Position numbers and translations under genes: made by a program | Notes under the pieces: model-generated | What the model was told of the DNA's origin: nothing | The model's input: only the letters and a program-made list of their open reading frames with translations | Databases searched by the model: none | In this document: positions 51,856 through 61,700 of the stretch, piece by piece | Numbering within the stretch: position 1 is the stretch's first letter | Layout: each line of letters starts with the position of its first letter | DNA from: Streptomyces tendae | GTDB lineage: Bacteria; Actinomycetota; Actinomycetes; Streptomycetales; Streptomycetaceae | DNA: 64,000 nt | Direction: 5' to 3' | Assembly (NCBI RefSeq): GCF_014650435.1 | Contig: NZ_BMUY01000007.1 | Span: forward strand, 124,001-188,000

Positions 51856-53442
51856 ATGTCCAGACAGATCGACCGCCGTGCCTTCCTCCGTCGCGGCGCG
51901 GCGGGGGCCGCCGCTCTGGCGGTGGGACCCGGCCTGCTGGCGGCATGCTCCACCGACGAACCCGGCGCCGCCGGGAAGTCCGGCCCGGGTTCCTCGCCCC
52001 GCTCGGGCGGCACGCTGCGGGCCGCCTTCGTCGGAGGCGGCGCCTCCGAGACGCTCGACTTCTTCAACGGCCCCTCCGCACTGGACCTGGTGCGAGCCCG
52101 GGCATGGCACGGCACCCTGGGCAACCTCGATCCCAGCGGTCCCGACGGCGTGCGGTACGGAGTGCTCAAGGCGATCGACATCTCCGACGACCTGTCGACG
52201 TACACGCTGCACGTGCGGCCCGGCGTCCGCTTCACCGACGGCTCCCGGCTGACCTCCGCCGACATCCTGCACTCCCTCAGCGCGCTCGCCGGCAAGAGCA
52301 AGCTGCCCGTGTACCGGCTCGCCGCCGCCAACTTCGACCTCGCGCGCGCCCGCGCCGACGGCGACCTGAAGGTGGTACTGCCCACCCTTCGGCCCATCGC
52401 CGACGGCCGTCTGATCCTCTGCCAGGGCAACTTCCTCGTCGTCAAGGACGGCACCGCACGCTTCCGCAAGGGCATGCCCAGCTGCGGCCCCTTCCGGCTG
52501 ACCGAGTTCACGGCAGGCCAGGGCTCGGCGTTCGAGCGCTACGACGACCACTACGGCCACGTGCCCCACCTCGACGGTCTGGAACTGCGGTCGATCGCGG
52601 ACTCGACGGCCAGGGCGGGGGCGCTCACCGGCGGCGAGATCGACTTCGCCCACGACCTCTCGCCGGTCACCGCGCGCACCCTCGCTGACGATGCCAAGGT
52701 CGAACTGGCCCCCACGAAGAGCCCTTACCTGGTCGGCCTCTCCTTCCAGATGAACATGAGCGCCGAGCCCTTCGACGACCCGCGGGTGCGGGAGGCGTTC
52801 AAACTCGCGGTCGACCGCGAGGCCATGGTGAAGACCGTGTTCTACGGCAACGCCGAGGTCGGCAACGACCTGCCCTCCATCGGATTCCCCGACTACGCCG
52901 ACGGCATCCCCCAGCGCGCCCACGACCCAAACCGGGCCCGCCGACTCCTCGACGAGGCCGGCGCCGACGGGATCACGGTCCGACTGACCACCGGCCCCGA
53001 GACACCGGGCATGGTGGAGATGGCCACGCTCTTCGTCGAGGACCTGAAGAAGATCGGTGTGCGGGCGTCCGTCCGCGAGCTGCCCGCGGGTCAGCTCTAC
53101 GCCGACTTCCCCGCGTACTCGGCCCTGCCACTGGCCGGTTCGTACCAGATGCCCATCCCCGCGCTGTCGACCTACCAGATGAACACGGCGGGCGGATCGC
53201 CGTCCGCGTTCGGCTGGAAGAAGTCCGAGACCGACGCCCTCGTGGCGCGGGCCCGCGCCACGAGCGACCCGGAGCAGGCCAAGAAGCTGGGCACGCAGGC
53301 CCAGCGCACCCGTTGGGAAGAGGGCAACCAGGTGCTGCCGGTCTTCAAACCGAACCTGAACGCCCAGGCCAAGGGCGTCGACGGGATATCCGACGACCTC
53401 TTCGAACAGTTCCCCGGCTTCTCCCGGGCGTCGCTGGCGTGA
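51856..53442 (+). CDS. ABC transporter substrate-binding lipoprotein, peptide/nickel family 5
   Basis: The 528-residue protein has a Tat-type lipoprotein signal: twin arginines in DRRAFLRRGAAGAAALA and lipobox LLAAC. The mature domain is a family-5 binding protein (about residues 50-520), with the classical YTLHVRPGVRFTDGSRLTSA. Family 5 includes oligopeptide, nickel and metallophore receptors. Placed in a zincophore cluster, uptake of the metal-loaded product is the natural role. It follows the ferredoxin by 60 bases and overlaps the next gene. Confidence 0.9.
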   Translation: MSRQIDRRAFLRRGAAGAAALAVGPGLLAACSTDEPGAAGKSGPGSSPRSGGTLRAAFVGGGASETLDFFNGPSALDLVRARAWHGTLGNLDPSGPDGVRYGVLKAIDISDDLSTYTLHVRPGVRFTDGSRLTSADILHSLSALAGKSKLPVYRLAAANFDLARARADGDLKVVLPTLRPIADGRLILCQGNFLVVKDGTARFRKGMPSCGPFRLTEFTAGQGSAFERYDDHYGHVPHLDGLELRSIADSTARAGALTGGEIDFAHDLSPVTARTLADDAKVELAPTKSPYLVGLSFQMNMSAEPFDDPRVREAFKLAVDREAMVKTVFYGNAEVGNDLPSIGFPDYADGIPQRAHDPNRARRLLDEAGADGITVRLTTGPETPGMVEMATLFVEDLKKIGVRASVRELPAGQLYADFPAYSALPLAGSYQMPIPALSTYQMNTAGGSPSAFGWKKSETDALVARARATSDPEQAKKLGTQAQRTRWEEGNQVLPVFKPNLNAQAKGVDGISDDLFEQFPGFSRASLA

Positions 53443-54389
53443 AGCTGCTCGCCTTCGCCGCCCGTCGCCTGGCCGGGGCCGCCGTCCTGCTCGTCCTGCT
53501 GTCGGCCGCGGTCTTCGCGGCCACGGCGGTCCTCCCCGGAGACGCCGTCAGCGCGGTCGCCGGCGTGGACGCCTCCGAGGCCCAACGCGCCGAAGTCCGG
53601 GCGGAACTGGGGCTGGACCGGCCCGCGGCCGAGCGGTACGCCCACTGGGCGGCGGACGCGGTCCGGGGGGATCTGGGCCACGGCTTCGTGGGCGAACGAC
53701 CGGTCACCGAGGTCCTCGCCACCCGCCTGCCCAACAGCCTGCTCCTCGCCGCACTGACGCTCGCCGTCACCGCGCCGCTCGCCGCGCTGCTCGGCCTGTG
53801 GACGGGGATGCGCGGCGGCGGCGCCGACCGCTTCGTCTCGACGACCGCCCAGATCCTGGCCGCCGTACCGGAGTTCGTCGTCGCCGCGCTGCTCGTCGCC
53901 GTGCTGGCGGTGTGGCTGGAGGCCCTGCCGCGGGTCTCCGTCATCCCGCTGGGAGGCACCCCGCTCGACGTCCCGCACGCGCTGGTCCTGCCCGTACTGA
54001 CGCTCAGCGCGGTCGGTCTCGCGGTGGCCACCAGGCTGCTGCGGGCCTCCGTGGCGGACACCGCGGCCACGCCGTACTGCGAAGCCGCACGGCTCAACGG
54101 CGTGCACGGCGTCCGACTCGCGGTGCGCCACATCCTCCCCAACGCGGCGGGACCGGCCGTTCAGGCGCTCACCCTCACCACGGGGGCCCTGGTCGGCTCC
54201 GCGGTGGTGGTGGAGAACGTCTTCGACTACCCGGGAATCGGCCGGGAACTGCACCTGGCCGTCGCGGCGCGGGACGTACCGATGGTGCAGGGCATCGCCA
54301 CCGCCCTGGTCGCGGTGATGCTCGTGGTGCTGCTGCTGGGCGACATCTGCGCGCGTCTGCTGGGCGCACGGGAGGGACACGGCCGATGA
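53439..54389 (+). CDS. ABC transporter permease, DppB type
   Basis: The 316-residue protein has six transmembrane segments and the DppB layout: MKLLAFAARRLAGAAVLLVL at the N-terminus, LPGDAV, then the EAA-like loop YCEAARLNGVHGVRLAVRHI followed by LPN. The C-terminal part has VVVENVFDYPGIGRELHLAV. GTG 53439 overlaps the previous stop as GTGA. It forms a heterodimeric pore with the next gene's product. Confidence 0.9.
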   Translation: MKLLAFAARRLAGAAVLLVLLSAAVFAATAVLPGDAVSAVAGVDASEAQRAEVRAELGLDRPAAERYAHWAADAVRGDLGHGFVGERPVTEVLATRLPNSLLLAALTLAVTAPLAALLGLWTGMRGGGADRFVSTTAQILAAVPEFVVAALLVAVLAVWLEALPRVSVIPLGGTPLDVPHALVLPVLTLSAVGLAVATRLLRASVADTAATPYCEAARLNGVHGVRLAVRHILPNAAGPAVQALTLTTGALVGSAVVVENVFDYPGIGRELHLAVAARDVPMVQGIATALVAVMLVVLLLGDICARLLGAREGHGR

Positions 54390-55246
54390 CGACGGTTCTG
54401 ACACCACCACCGAGGCGGGCCCGCCCGAGCCGGGCCGGCACGCCCGCGCGCCGACGCCGGCCGCTGGTCACCGGGGCGTTCACGCTGCTCGTCCTGCTGC
54501 TCGCCCTGCTGGGTCCGCTGGCCGCGCCGCACAGCCCCACCGCGCAGCTCGCCGCGCCCTTCCAGCAGCCGGACGGACAGTTCCTCCTCGGCACCGACGT
54601 GCTGGGCAGGGACGTGGCGAGCCGGGTGCTCGGCGGCGGCCGCACCATCGTCCTCACCGCGCTGGCGGGGACGGCGGCGGCAGGCGCCGTCGGGCTGGCC
54701 GCCGGTGTCCTGGCGGCCATGGTCTCCCGCCGGCTGGGCGACCTGCTGGTCCGCTGCGTGGACGCGCTCGCCGTCGTCCCCGCCCTCCTGGTCGTCCTCG
54801 TCCTGGCCGCCGGATTCCCCGGGAGCCACGCCGCCCTGGTGACAGCCGTCGCCCTGGCCACCGCCCCCTTCTCCACCCGGGTGCTGCGGGCGGCCGCGGA
54901 CACGGTCCTGGACAGCGGGTACGTCGAGGCCGCGTTGGCCCGGGGTGACACCCGGCGGGCCGTGCTGCGCCACGACGTGCTGCCCAACATCGCCGGACCG
55001 GCCCTCACGGACACCGCGCTGCGCCTGGTCGCCGCCCTGCACCTCACCGCCACCGCGGGCTTCCTCGGCCTCGGACCGGGAGGAGCGGCGCCCGACTGGG
55101 GACGCATGGTGAGCGAGAACGTCCCCGGGGCGACCCTGGCCGCCGCGCCGTTCCTGGCTCCGGCCCTGCTGCTGATCCTGATCTCCGTCTGCGTCGGCCT
55201 GCTGGCCGGGAGGCTGGCGGACACGGTGGGAAGGGGAGCCGCATGA
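54386..55246 (+). CDS. ABC transporter permease, DppC type
   Basis: The 286-residue protein has six transmembrane segments, a basic N-terminal tail, the DppC motif FLLGTDVLGRDVASRVLGGG, and the coupling loop YVEAALARGDTRRAVLRHDV followed by LPN. ATG 54386 overlaps the DppB-type stop as ATGA. Confidence 0.9.
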   Translation: MTTVLTPPPRRARPSRAGTPARRRRPLVTGAFTLLVLLLALLGPLAAPHSPTAQLAAPFQQPDGQFLLGTDVLGRDVASRVLGGGRTIVLTALAGTAAAGAVGLAAGVLAAMVSRRLGDLLVRCVDALAVVPALLVVLVLAAGFPGSHAALVTAVALATAPFSTRVLRAAADTVLDSGYVEAALARGDTRRAVLRHDVLPNIAGPALTDTALRLVAALHLTATAGFLGLGPGGAAPDWGRMVSENVPGATLAAAPFLAPALLLILISVCVGLLAGRLADTVGRGAA

Positions 55247-56832
55247 CCGGCGACGCGACCGTCCGCCCGTCGGGGGAGGACCCGATCGGCGAGCTCTGCG
55301 GGCTGTCCCTCGGTCCTGCGGCCGGCGGTCCGCCCGTCCTGCACGACGCCCACCTGTCGATGCCGCGCGGGGGAGTACTGGGGGTCGTGGGCAGGTCGGG
55401 GTCGGGCAAGAGCAGCCTGGCGTACAGCCTGCTCGGACATGTACGGCCGGGCCTGGAGGTGCGGGCCGGAACCGTCCGGGTGGCGGGCCTCGACCCGTTC
55501 GTCCGCCGGGACGCCCGCGCACTGCGGGGGCGCGTGGTGTCGTACCTGGGGCAGGACCCCGCCGCCTCGCTCAACCCCGCGCTCCGGATCGGCACACAGC
55601 TGGCCGAGGCGGTGCGCCTGCGCTCCTCCGCGACGCGCGGGTCGCAGGTCCGCCGGCGCGTCGACGAACTGCTCCGTTCGGTGCGGCTGCCGGCCGACCC
55701 GGCGTTCCGGCGACGGCTGCCGCGGCAGGTGTCGGGCGGGCAGGCGCAACGGGTGGCCCTCGCCATCGCGTTGGCCGGCAGCCCCCGCCTCCTGGTCCTC
55801 GACGAGCCCACCAGCGGTCTGGACACGGTCCTGGCCGACGGGATGCGGGACCTGCTGGCCGAGGTCCTGTCCGACGGGGACCGCGCCGCGTTGCTGGTCA
55901 GCCACGACCCCGCGTGGATCGCGTCCGTGGCGGACGAAGTGATCCGCCTGGAAGCGGGCCGCATCGTCGGCGCCGGGCCGCCCCGGGCGCCGCTACCCGC
56001 TCCGCGCTCGTTCGCGAGCGCCCCGGTGGCGGGCCCCGGCCCGGAGAGCACCCGGAGTGCCGCTCCGGTCGGAGCCCTGTCCGTACGCGGTCTCGACGCG
56101 GCCCATGGACGGGTACCCGTGCTGCACGACGTCTCGCTCACCGTCCCCGCAGGCTCCTGCACCGCGGTCGTGGGCCCCTCGGGCTCGGGCAAGACCACCC
56201 TCGCCCGGTGTCTCGCGGGGCTGCACCGGACCGCGCGGGGGAGTGTCGAGTGGCGGGAGGACGGCGCGGAACGAGGGCGCGCGGCCCCCGTGCAACTCGT
56301 CGCGCAGGACGCCCGCGGCGCCCTCAATCCCCGCGAATCCGTGAATGCCGCGCTCCTGCGCCCCCTCAGGGGAGTGGGGCGCCGGTCCGCCGGCGACGCC
56401 TCCCGCGAAGCCGTGCGGCTGCTCGGCCTGGTCGGTCTGGACGCGGACGTGCTGGCCCGCCGGCCGGGGGAGTTGTCGGGAGGCCAGCGTCAACGCGTCG
56501 CACTGGCCCGGACGCTGGCTGCCGAGCCGCGCGTCCTGGTCTGCGACGAGATCACCTCCGCGCTGGACCCGGAGACGGCCGGCGGCGTCCTCGACCTGCT
56601 GGACTCGCTGCGGCACACGCTGGCAGTGACGGTCGTGATGGTGACGCACGACCTGACGGCAGCCACCGGTCACGCGCAACAGGTCGTCGTCCTGGACGCG
56701 GGACGAGTGGTGGAGGCCGGTGCCGCGGACCGCGTGCTGAGGACTCCGGAGCATCCCGTCACCAGGGCACTGCTCGCCCACGCCGCGTCCGCCGCCCCTG
56801 CCGTCCCCGCCGTACCGGACCTGCGGCGGTGA
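55243..56832 (+). CDS. ABC transporter ATPase with two cassettes
   Basis: The 529-residue protein fuses the DppD and DppF functions. Cassette 1 has Walker A GRSGSGKSS, signature VSGGQAQRVALA and Walker B LLVLDEPTSGLD. Cassette 2 has Walker A GPSGSGKTT, signature LSGGQRQRVALART and Walker B VLVCDEITSALD. It powers the importer formed by the two permeases. The start overlaps the previous stop by four bases, so all four transporter genes are coupled. Confidence 0.92.
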   Translation: MTGDATVRPSGEDPIGELCGLSLGPAAGGPPVLHDAHLSMPRGGVLGVVGRSGSGKSSLAYSLLGHVRPGLEVRAGTVRVAGLDPFVRRDARALRGRVVSYLGQDPAASLNPALRIGTQLAEAVRLRSSATRGSQVRRRVDELLRSVRLPADPAFRRRLPRQVSGGQAQRVALAIALAGSPRLLVLDEPTSGLDTVLADGMRDLLAEVLSDGDRAALLVSHDPAWIASVADEVIRLEAGRIVGAGPPRAPLPAPRSFASAPVAGPGPESTRSAAPVGALSVRGLDAAHGRVPVLHDVSLTVPAGSCTAVVGPSGSGKTTLARCLAGLHRTARGSVEWREDGAERGRAAPVQLVAQDARGALNPRESVNAALLRPLRGVGRRSAGDASREAVRLLGLVGLDADVLARRPGELSGGQRQRVALARTLAAEPRVLVCDEITSALDPETAGGVLDLLDSLRHTLAVTVVMVTHDLTAATGHAQQVVVLDAGRVVEAGAADRVLRTPEHPVTRALLAHAASAAPAVPAVPDLRR

Positions 56833-56854
56833 AAGGCCCTTTACGGCCGGCGGG

Positions 56855-56882
56855 AGGAGCGCCCGGGGCACCGGACGCTCCT
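56855..56882. terminator. terminator hairpin between convergent genes
   Basis: AGGAGCG (56855-56861) pairs with CGCTCCT (56876-56882) around a 14-base GC-rich loop, between the ATPase and AMP-ligase stops. Confidence 0.55.
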
Positions 56883-56894
56883 GCGCGCGCGGCG

Positions 56895-58532
56895 TCACGG
56901 CTGAGGCAACTCCTGTGCCAGTGCGGCCTTGTCGACCTTCCCGACCGCGGTGAGCGGAAGCGCGGGGACCCGCACCACCTCGTCCGGAGCCTTGTAACCG
57001 GCCAGCCCGCGCTCCTTCAGATGGGCGGCGACCTCGCGCACGCCGGGCGCCGCACCCGTGCAGACGACGAAGGCGACGGACCGTTCACCCCACCGCTCGT
57101 CGGGCACACCGACCAGCGCCGCCGCCGTGATCGCGGGATGCGTCATCAGCTGTTCCTCCACCTCGACCGCGGCGACCTTCTCCCCACCGCGGTTGATCTG
57201 GTCCTTGATCCGCCCCACCACCACGAGGTGACCGGACGGCAGCCGCCGCACCACGTCCCCGGAGCGGTAGTGGCCGTCCGGGGTGAACGCCGTGCGATTG
57301 TGCTCCTCGGCCCGGTAATAGCCGCGCAGCGTGTACGGGCCCCGGGTGAGCAGCTCACCCGCCGTACCGTCCGGCACGGGCCTGCCGTCGGCGTCCACCA
57401 CGAGCACCTCGTCGTCGGGCGAGACGGGCCGGCCCTGGGTGGCGCAGACGAGGTCCTCGGGGTCGTCGAGGCGGGTGAGGTTGATCAGACCCTCCGCCAT
57501 GCCGAAAACCTGCTGCACGGTCACTCCGAGCGCCGGTCCCAGCTTGCGTGCGTGGTCCTCGGGCAGCCGCGCCCCGCCGACCTGCACCACCGAGAGGCTC
57601 CCCAGGTCCCAGGAACCCGAGGCGGCCTCGTCGATCCAGTGGGGTACGAGCGGCGGGGTCAGCGAGGTCAGGGTCACGCCCTCCCGCTCGACGAGGGCGT
57701 ACGCCGTCTGCGGGCTGGGGTCGGGCGCGACGACGACGGTTCCCCCGGCCATGAGGGTGCCCAGCACACCGGGGCAGGCGAAGGCGAAGTTGAACCCGAG
57801 GGGAAGCACCGCCAGGTACACGGACCGCGCGTCGAGTGCGCACACCTCCGCGCACGCGCGCGCGTTGTAGGAGTAGTCGTCGTGGGTGCGCGGGATGAGT
57901 TTCGGAAGTCCCGTGGTGCCGCCGGACAGCAGCAGGAGGGCGACATCGGCGGCGTCCGCACCGCCGTCGTCGGCGGCGGGACCGGACTCGGCCGGTGCCT
58001 GGGTGCGCAGCGCCTCGAAGGGCACGAAGCCCTCCTCGGGCCCCGGTTCGCCGACCACCACGACGTGCCGCAGCGAGCCGCCCGGCCCCTGCTCCGCCCG
58101 CACCTCGCGCATCAGCTCCCGGTGGTCGAACCGGGCGTGCCGGTCGGGCACCACGCAGGCCACGGCGCCCGCGACGCGCACCAGATGTCCGATCTCCCGG
58201 CGCCGGTGGCCCGGCATGGCGTGCACCGGAACGGCGCCGAGCCGCTGCAACCCGAACCACACGAGCAGGAACTCCGCGCAGTTGGGGAGTTGGACGACCA
58301 CGCGGTCACCCCGCCCGATCCCGAGCCCGCGCAGTCCGCGGGCCGCACGGTCCGCTTCGGCGTCCAGTTCCGCGTAGGTCCACCGCCGTTCGCCGTCGAC
58401 CAGGGCGACACGCCCTCCATGGGCGGCCGCGGACGCGCGCAGCCGGGCGCCGAAGGTCACCCCCTGCCAGTGTCCGGCGGCTCGGTAGCGCGCCGATTCG
58501 GCTTCGGACCAGGTCCGTCGAGTCTCGGTCAT
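56895..58532 (-). CDS. aryl acid-AMP ligase (salicylate/2,3-DHB, EntE/YbtE type)
   Basis: The 545-residue stand-alone adenylation enzyme has core motifs LLLSGGTTGLPKLIPRTHDD, the aryl-acid pocket region YLAVLPLGFNFAFACPGVLG, the motif VQQVFGMAEGLINLTRLDD characteristic of DhbE/YbtE enzymes, and the hinge and lysine motifs GRIKDQINRGGEKVAAVEVE and TAVGKVDK. It activates an aromatic acid as AMP ester and loads the aryl carrier domain at the start of the adjacent NRPS. ATG 58532 has GAGAGG eight to nine bases upstream. It is divergent from the NRPS gene across a Fur-family palindrome. Confidence 0.91.
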   Translation of the reverse strand: MTETRRTWSEAESARYRAAGHWQGVTFGARLRASAAAHGGRVALVDGERRWTYAELDAEADRAARGLRGLGIGRGDRVVVQLPNCAEFLLVWFGLQRLGAVPVHAMPGHRRREIGHLVRVAGAVACVVPDRHARFDHRELMREVRAEQGPGGSLRHVVVVGEPGPEEGFVPFEALRTQAPAESGPAADDGGADAADVALLLLSGGTTGLPKLIPRTHDDYSYNARACAEVCALDARSVYLAVLPLGFNFAFACPGVLGTLMAGGTVVVAPDPSPQTAYALVEREGVTLTSLTPPLVPHWIDEAASGSWDLGSLSVVQVGGARLPEDHARKLGPALGVTVQQVFGMAEGLINLTRLDDPEDLVCATQGRPVSPDDEVLVVDADGRPVPDGTAGELLTRGPYTLRGYYRAEEHNRTAFTPDGHYRSGDVVRRLPSGHLVVVGRIKDQINRGGEKVAAVEVEEQLMTHPAITAAALVGVPDERWGERSVAFVVCTGAAPGVREVAAHLKERGLAGYKAPDEVVRVPALPLTAVGKVDKAALAQELPQP

Positions 58533-58606
58533 GGGGCTTCGCCTCTCATTGCCGGGCCTCCGGCTCTGGCGCCGAGTCCCGTCGTGTGATTACGATGTGA
58601 AGTATA

Positions 58607-58623
58607 GAAATGATAATCATTTC
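58607..58623. promoter_or_regulatory. Fur/Zur-family palindrome in the ligase/NRPS promoter
   Basis: GAAATGAT-A-ATCATTTC is a perfect 8-1-8 inverted repeat. Its core AATGATAATCATT matches the centre of the classical Fur box and of actinobacterial Zur sites. It lies 75 bases from the ligase start and 127 from the NRPS start. The 217-base gap holds no gene. Confidence 0.7.
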
Positions 58624-58749
58624 AATCTAGCGGGGGTTCCGCCCTGCGCCGTGGCGGCTCCCGGCGCCGGCCGCGAGCGCATCGGCGACGTGCCGACTGC
58701 GGCGTACTCCGCCGCGGCCCCCACCCCATCCGACCGGAAGGCAGCACCA

Positions 58750-61700
58750 GTGAGCGATGAAGCAGTCGTCCAGGCGCGGACAGCGGAGGGAGACGTCGGC
58801 AGTCCTGACCGACACGCGCCCGCCGCGGTGCGTGAAGCCGTGGCACGCGCGCTGGAGATCGCACCGGAGGAGTTGGACGACGACCGTGACCTCTTCGAAC
58901 TCGGCCTCGACTCACTGGTGCTGATGTCCCTGGTCGGTGGCTGGCGGCGCCAGGGCATCGAGGTCACCTTCCAGGACCTCACGAACAGCCCGACCCTGCG
59001 GGACTGGACGACCCTGCTCACGCGTGCGCGGGACGGCGAAGCAGCAGCCGGCGCCCCGCGAACGCCGCCCACGCCGTCCGTGCCGCACGTCGCGACCGGC
59101 GCGGAGCCGGACTCCTTCCCGCTGGCCACGATGCAGCACGCCTACTGGATCGGACGCCAGGACGGACAGCCCCTCGGTGGCGTCGCCGCGCACTTCTACG
59201 TCGAACTCGACGGTCACGACGTCGATCCGGCCCGCCTCGACACCGCCCTGCGGGCGCTCGTGCTGCGGCACGGCATGCTGAGGGCCGTCTTCGACGAGGA
59301 CGGCGGTCAGCGCCTCGGTGCCGCAGGTGAACCGCTCACCGTCCACGACCTGCGGGAACTCACCCCCGCCGAGGCCGAGTCGGAGCTGTCGCGGCTGCGT
59401 GAGCGCAACACCCACGCCCACCCGGACGTCAGCGCCGGTGACGTCTTCCGCGCCGGGCTGTGCCTGCTGCCCGAAGGCAGGACCCGGCTGCAGATCGACC
59501 TGGACATGATGGCCGGCGACGCGCTGAGCCTGCGGGTCCTCCTGGCCGACCTGCGCCGCTTCTACGAGTGTCCCGACGACCCGCCGCGCGAACTCGCCCT
59601 GGACTACCGGCGCTACCTCGCCGAGCACGCCGTCCGCAGACGTGCGGAGCGCGAGCGGGCCGCCGCCTGGTGGCGCGAGCGCCTGCCGGAACTGCCGCGG
59701 GCCCCACGGCTGCCGACGACCGTCGACCCCCTGACCCCGGTCGGCGCGCACGACGGGGCACTGACCCACTCCCGCCGCCTGCACCACTGGCTCGGCCCCG
59801 CCGACAAGGCCGTGCTCGTCGGCGCCGCCCGTCGGCACGGCCTGACTCCCGCCGCGGCCCTGGCCACCGCATTCGCCGAGGTGATCGCCGCCTGGAGCGA
59901 CAGCCGCCGCTTCCTCCTCAACCTGCCCCTGTTCGACCGCGAGCTGTCCGTCCCCGACGCCGCCCAGATGGTGGGCGACTTCAGCAGCTCGGTCCTGCTC
60001 GACGCGGACATGAGCGCTCCGCTTCCCTTCTCCCGGCAGGCCCGTGGCCTCCAGGAACGACTGCAGGAGGGCATCTCCCACGGTGCCTACGGCGGTGTCG
60101 AGGTACTGCGCGACCTCGCCCGCGCCGAGGGAGCCCCGGTGCTGGCTCCCGTCGTGTACACCAGCGCCATCGGACTGGGGGAGATCTTCGAACAGGACGT
60201 CCAGAAGTCCTTCGGCCGGCCCTCCTGGATCATCTCCCAGGGCCCGCAGGTCTACCTGGACGCCCAGGTCACGGAACTCGACGGCGGCCTCCTGCTCAAC
60301 TGGGACGTCCGTGACGGCGTGCTCGAAGCCAAAGTGCCCGACGCCGCGTTCGACGCCTACCGCCGCCTCGTCACCCGCCTGGTCACGGACCCCGGTGCCT
60401 GGGACCGGCCGGTGGACGGCCTGCTCGCCCCCGACGTCCTGCCCCGGCGCGCGGTGGCCGCCCTGCCTCCGACGCCCGTCGCGGACCGCGCCCTGCACAC
60501 CCGCTTCTTCCGGCTCGCCGAGACCGCACCCGACCGCACCGCGGTGATCCGCACCACGGGCGACACGCTCACCTACGGCGAACTCGCCCACCGGGCACGG
60601 CAGATCGCCGCGCTGCTGGGCGACCACGGCATAGGGGAGGGCGACACCGTCGCCGTGACCCTGCCCAAGGGCGCCGACCAGATCACCGCCGTCCTCGGCA
60701 TCCTGGCCGCGGGCGCGGCCTACGCCCCGGTCGGCGTGGAACAGCCCGCCGTGCGCCGGCGCCGCATCCACTCCGTGGCCGGTGCGGCCGCCGTACTCAC
60801 CGACCGCGACCACGCCCACCTCTGCGCGACGGCATCCGAGGCCCCCGTGCTGCTTCTGGAGGACGCGTCGGGAATCCGGCCCGCGCCGGTCGCCCGGCCG
60901 GACCCGGCCCTGCCCGCCTACGTGCTGTTCACGTCCGGCTCGACGGGGCTGCCCAAGGGCGTCGAGGTGTCCCACCGGGCGGTCGTCAACACCGTCGAGG
61001 CGATGGCGGAGCAGCTCGGGCTCGGCCCGGCGGACCGCACGCTCGCGATCTCCGCGCTGGACTTCGACCTCGCCACCTGGGACATCTTCACCCCACTGTC
61101 CCTCGGCGGCCAGGTGGTCGCCGTGGGGCAGGAGCACCGCCGCGACGCCCACCACTGGGCGCGGCTGGTGCGCACGCACGCGGTGACGCTGGTGCAGTGC
61201 GTGCCCGCGCTGCTGGACCTGCTGATGGCCGCCGGCGAGGACGAGGGCCTCGGGGACTCCCTGCGCATGGTGCTGCTCGGCGGTGACTGGGTCGGGCTCG
61301 ACCAGCCCCGCAGGCTCCGGGCCCTCGTCCCCGGGTGCCGCTTCGTGGCGCTCGGCGGCATGACGGAGGCCGCCGTCCACTCCACGGTGTTCGAGGTGGA
61401 GGAGACCGACCCCGCCTGGAGGTCCGTCCCCTACGGCGTCCCGCTGCGCAACATGCGGGCCCGCGTCGTGGACGACCGGGGACGCGACTGCCCCGACCTC
61501 GTCCCCGGCGAGCTGTGGATCGGCGGCCCCGGCGTGGCCAACGGCTACCGCGGGGACGCCGAACGCACGGCGGACCGCTTCGTCGACCACGACGGTGAGC
61601 GCTGGTACCGCAGCGGAGACCTGGCCCGCTACCGGCCCGACGGCCTGCTGGAGTTCCTCGGCCGCGCCGACCACCAGGTGAAGATCGGCGGCCACCGCAT

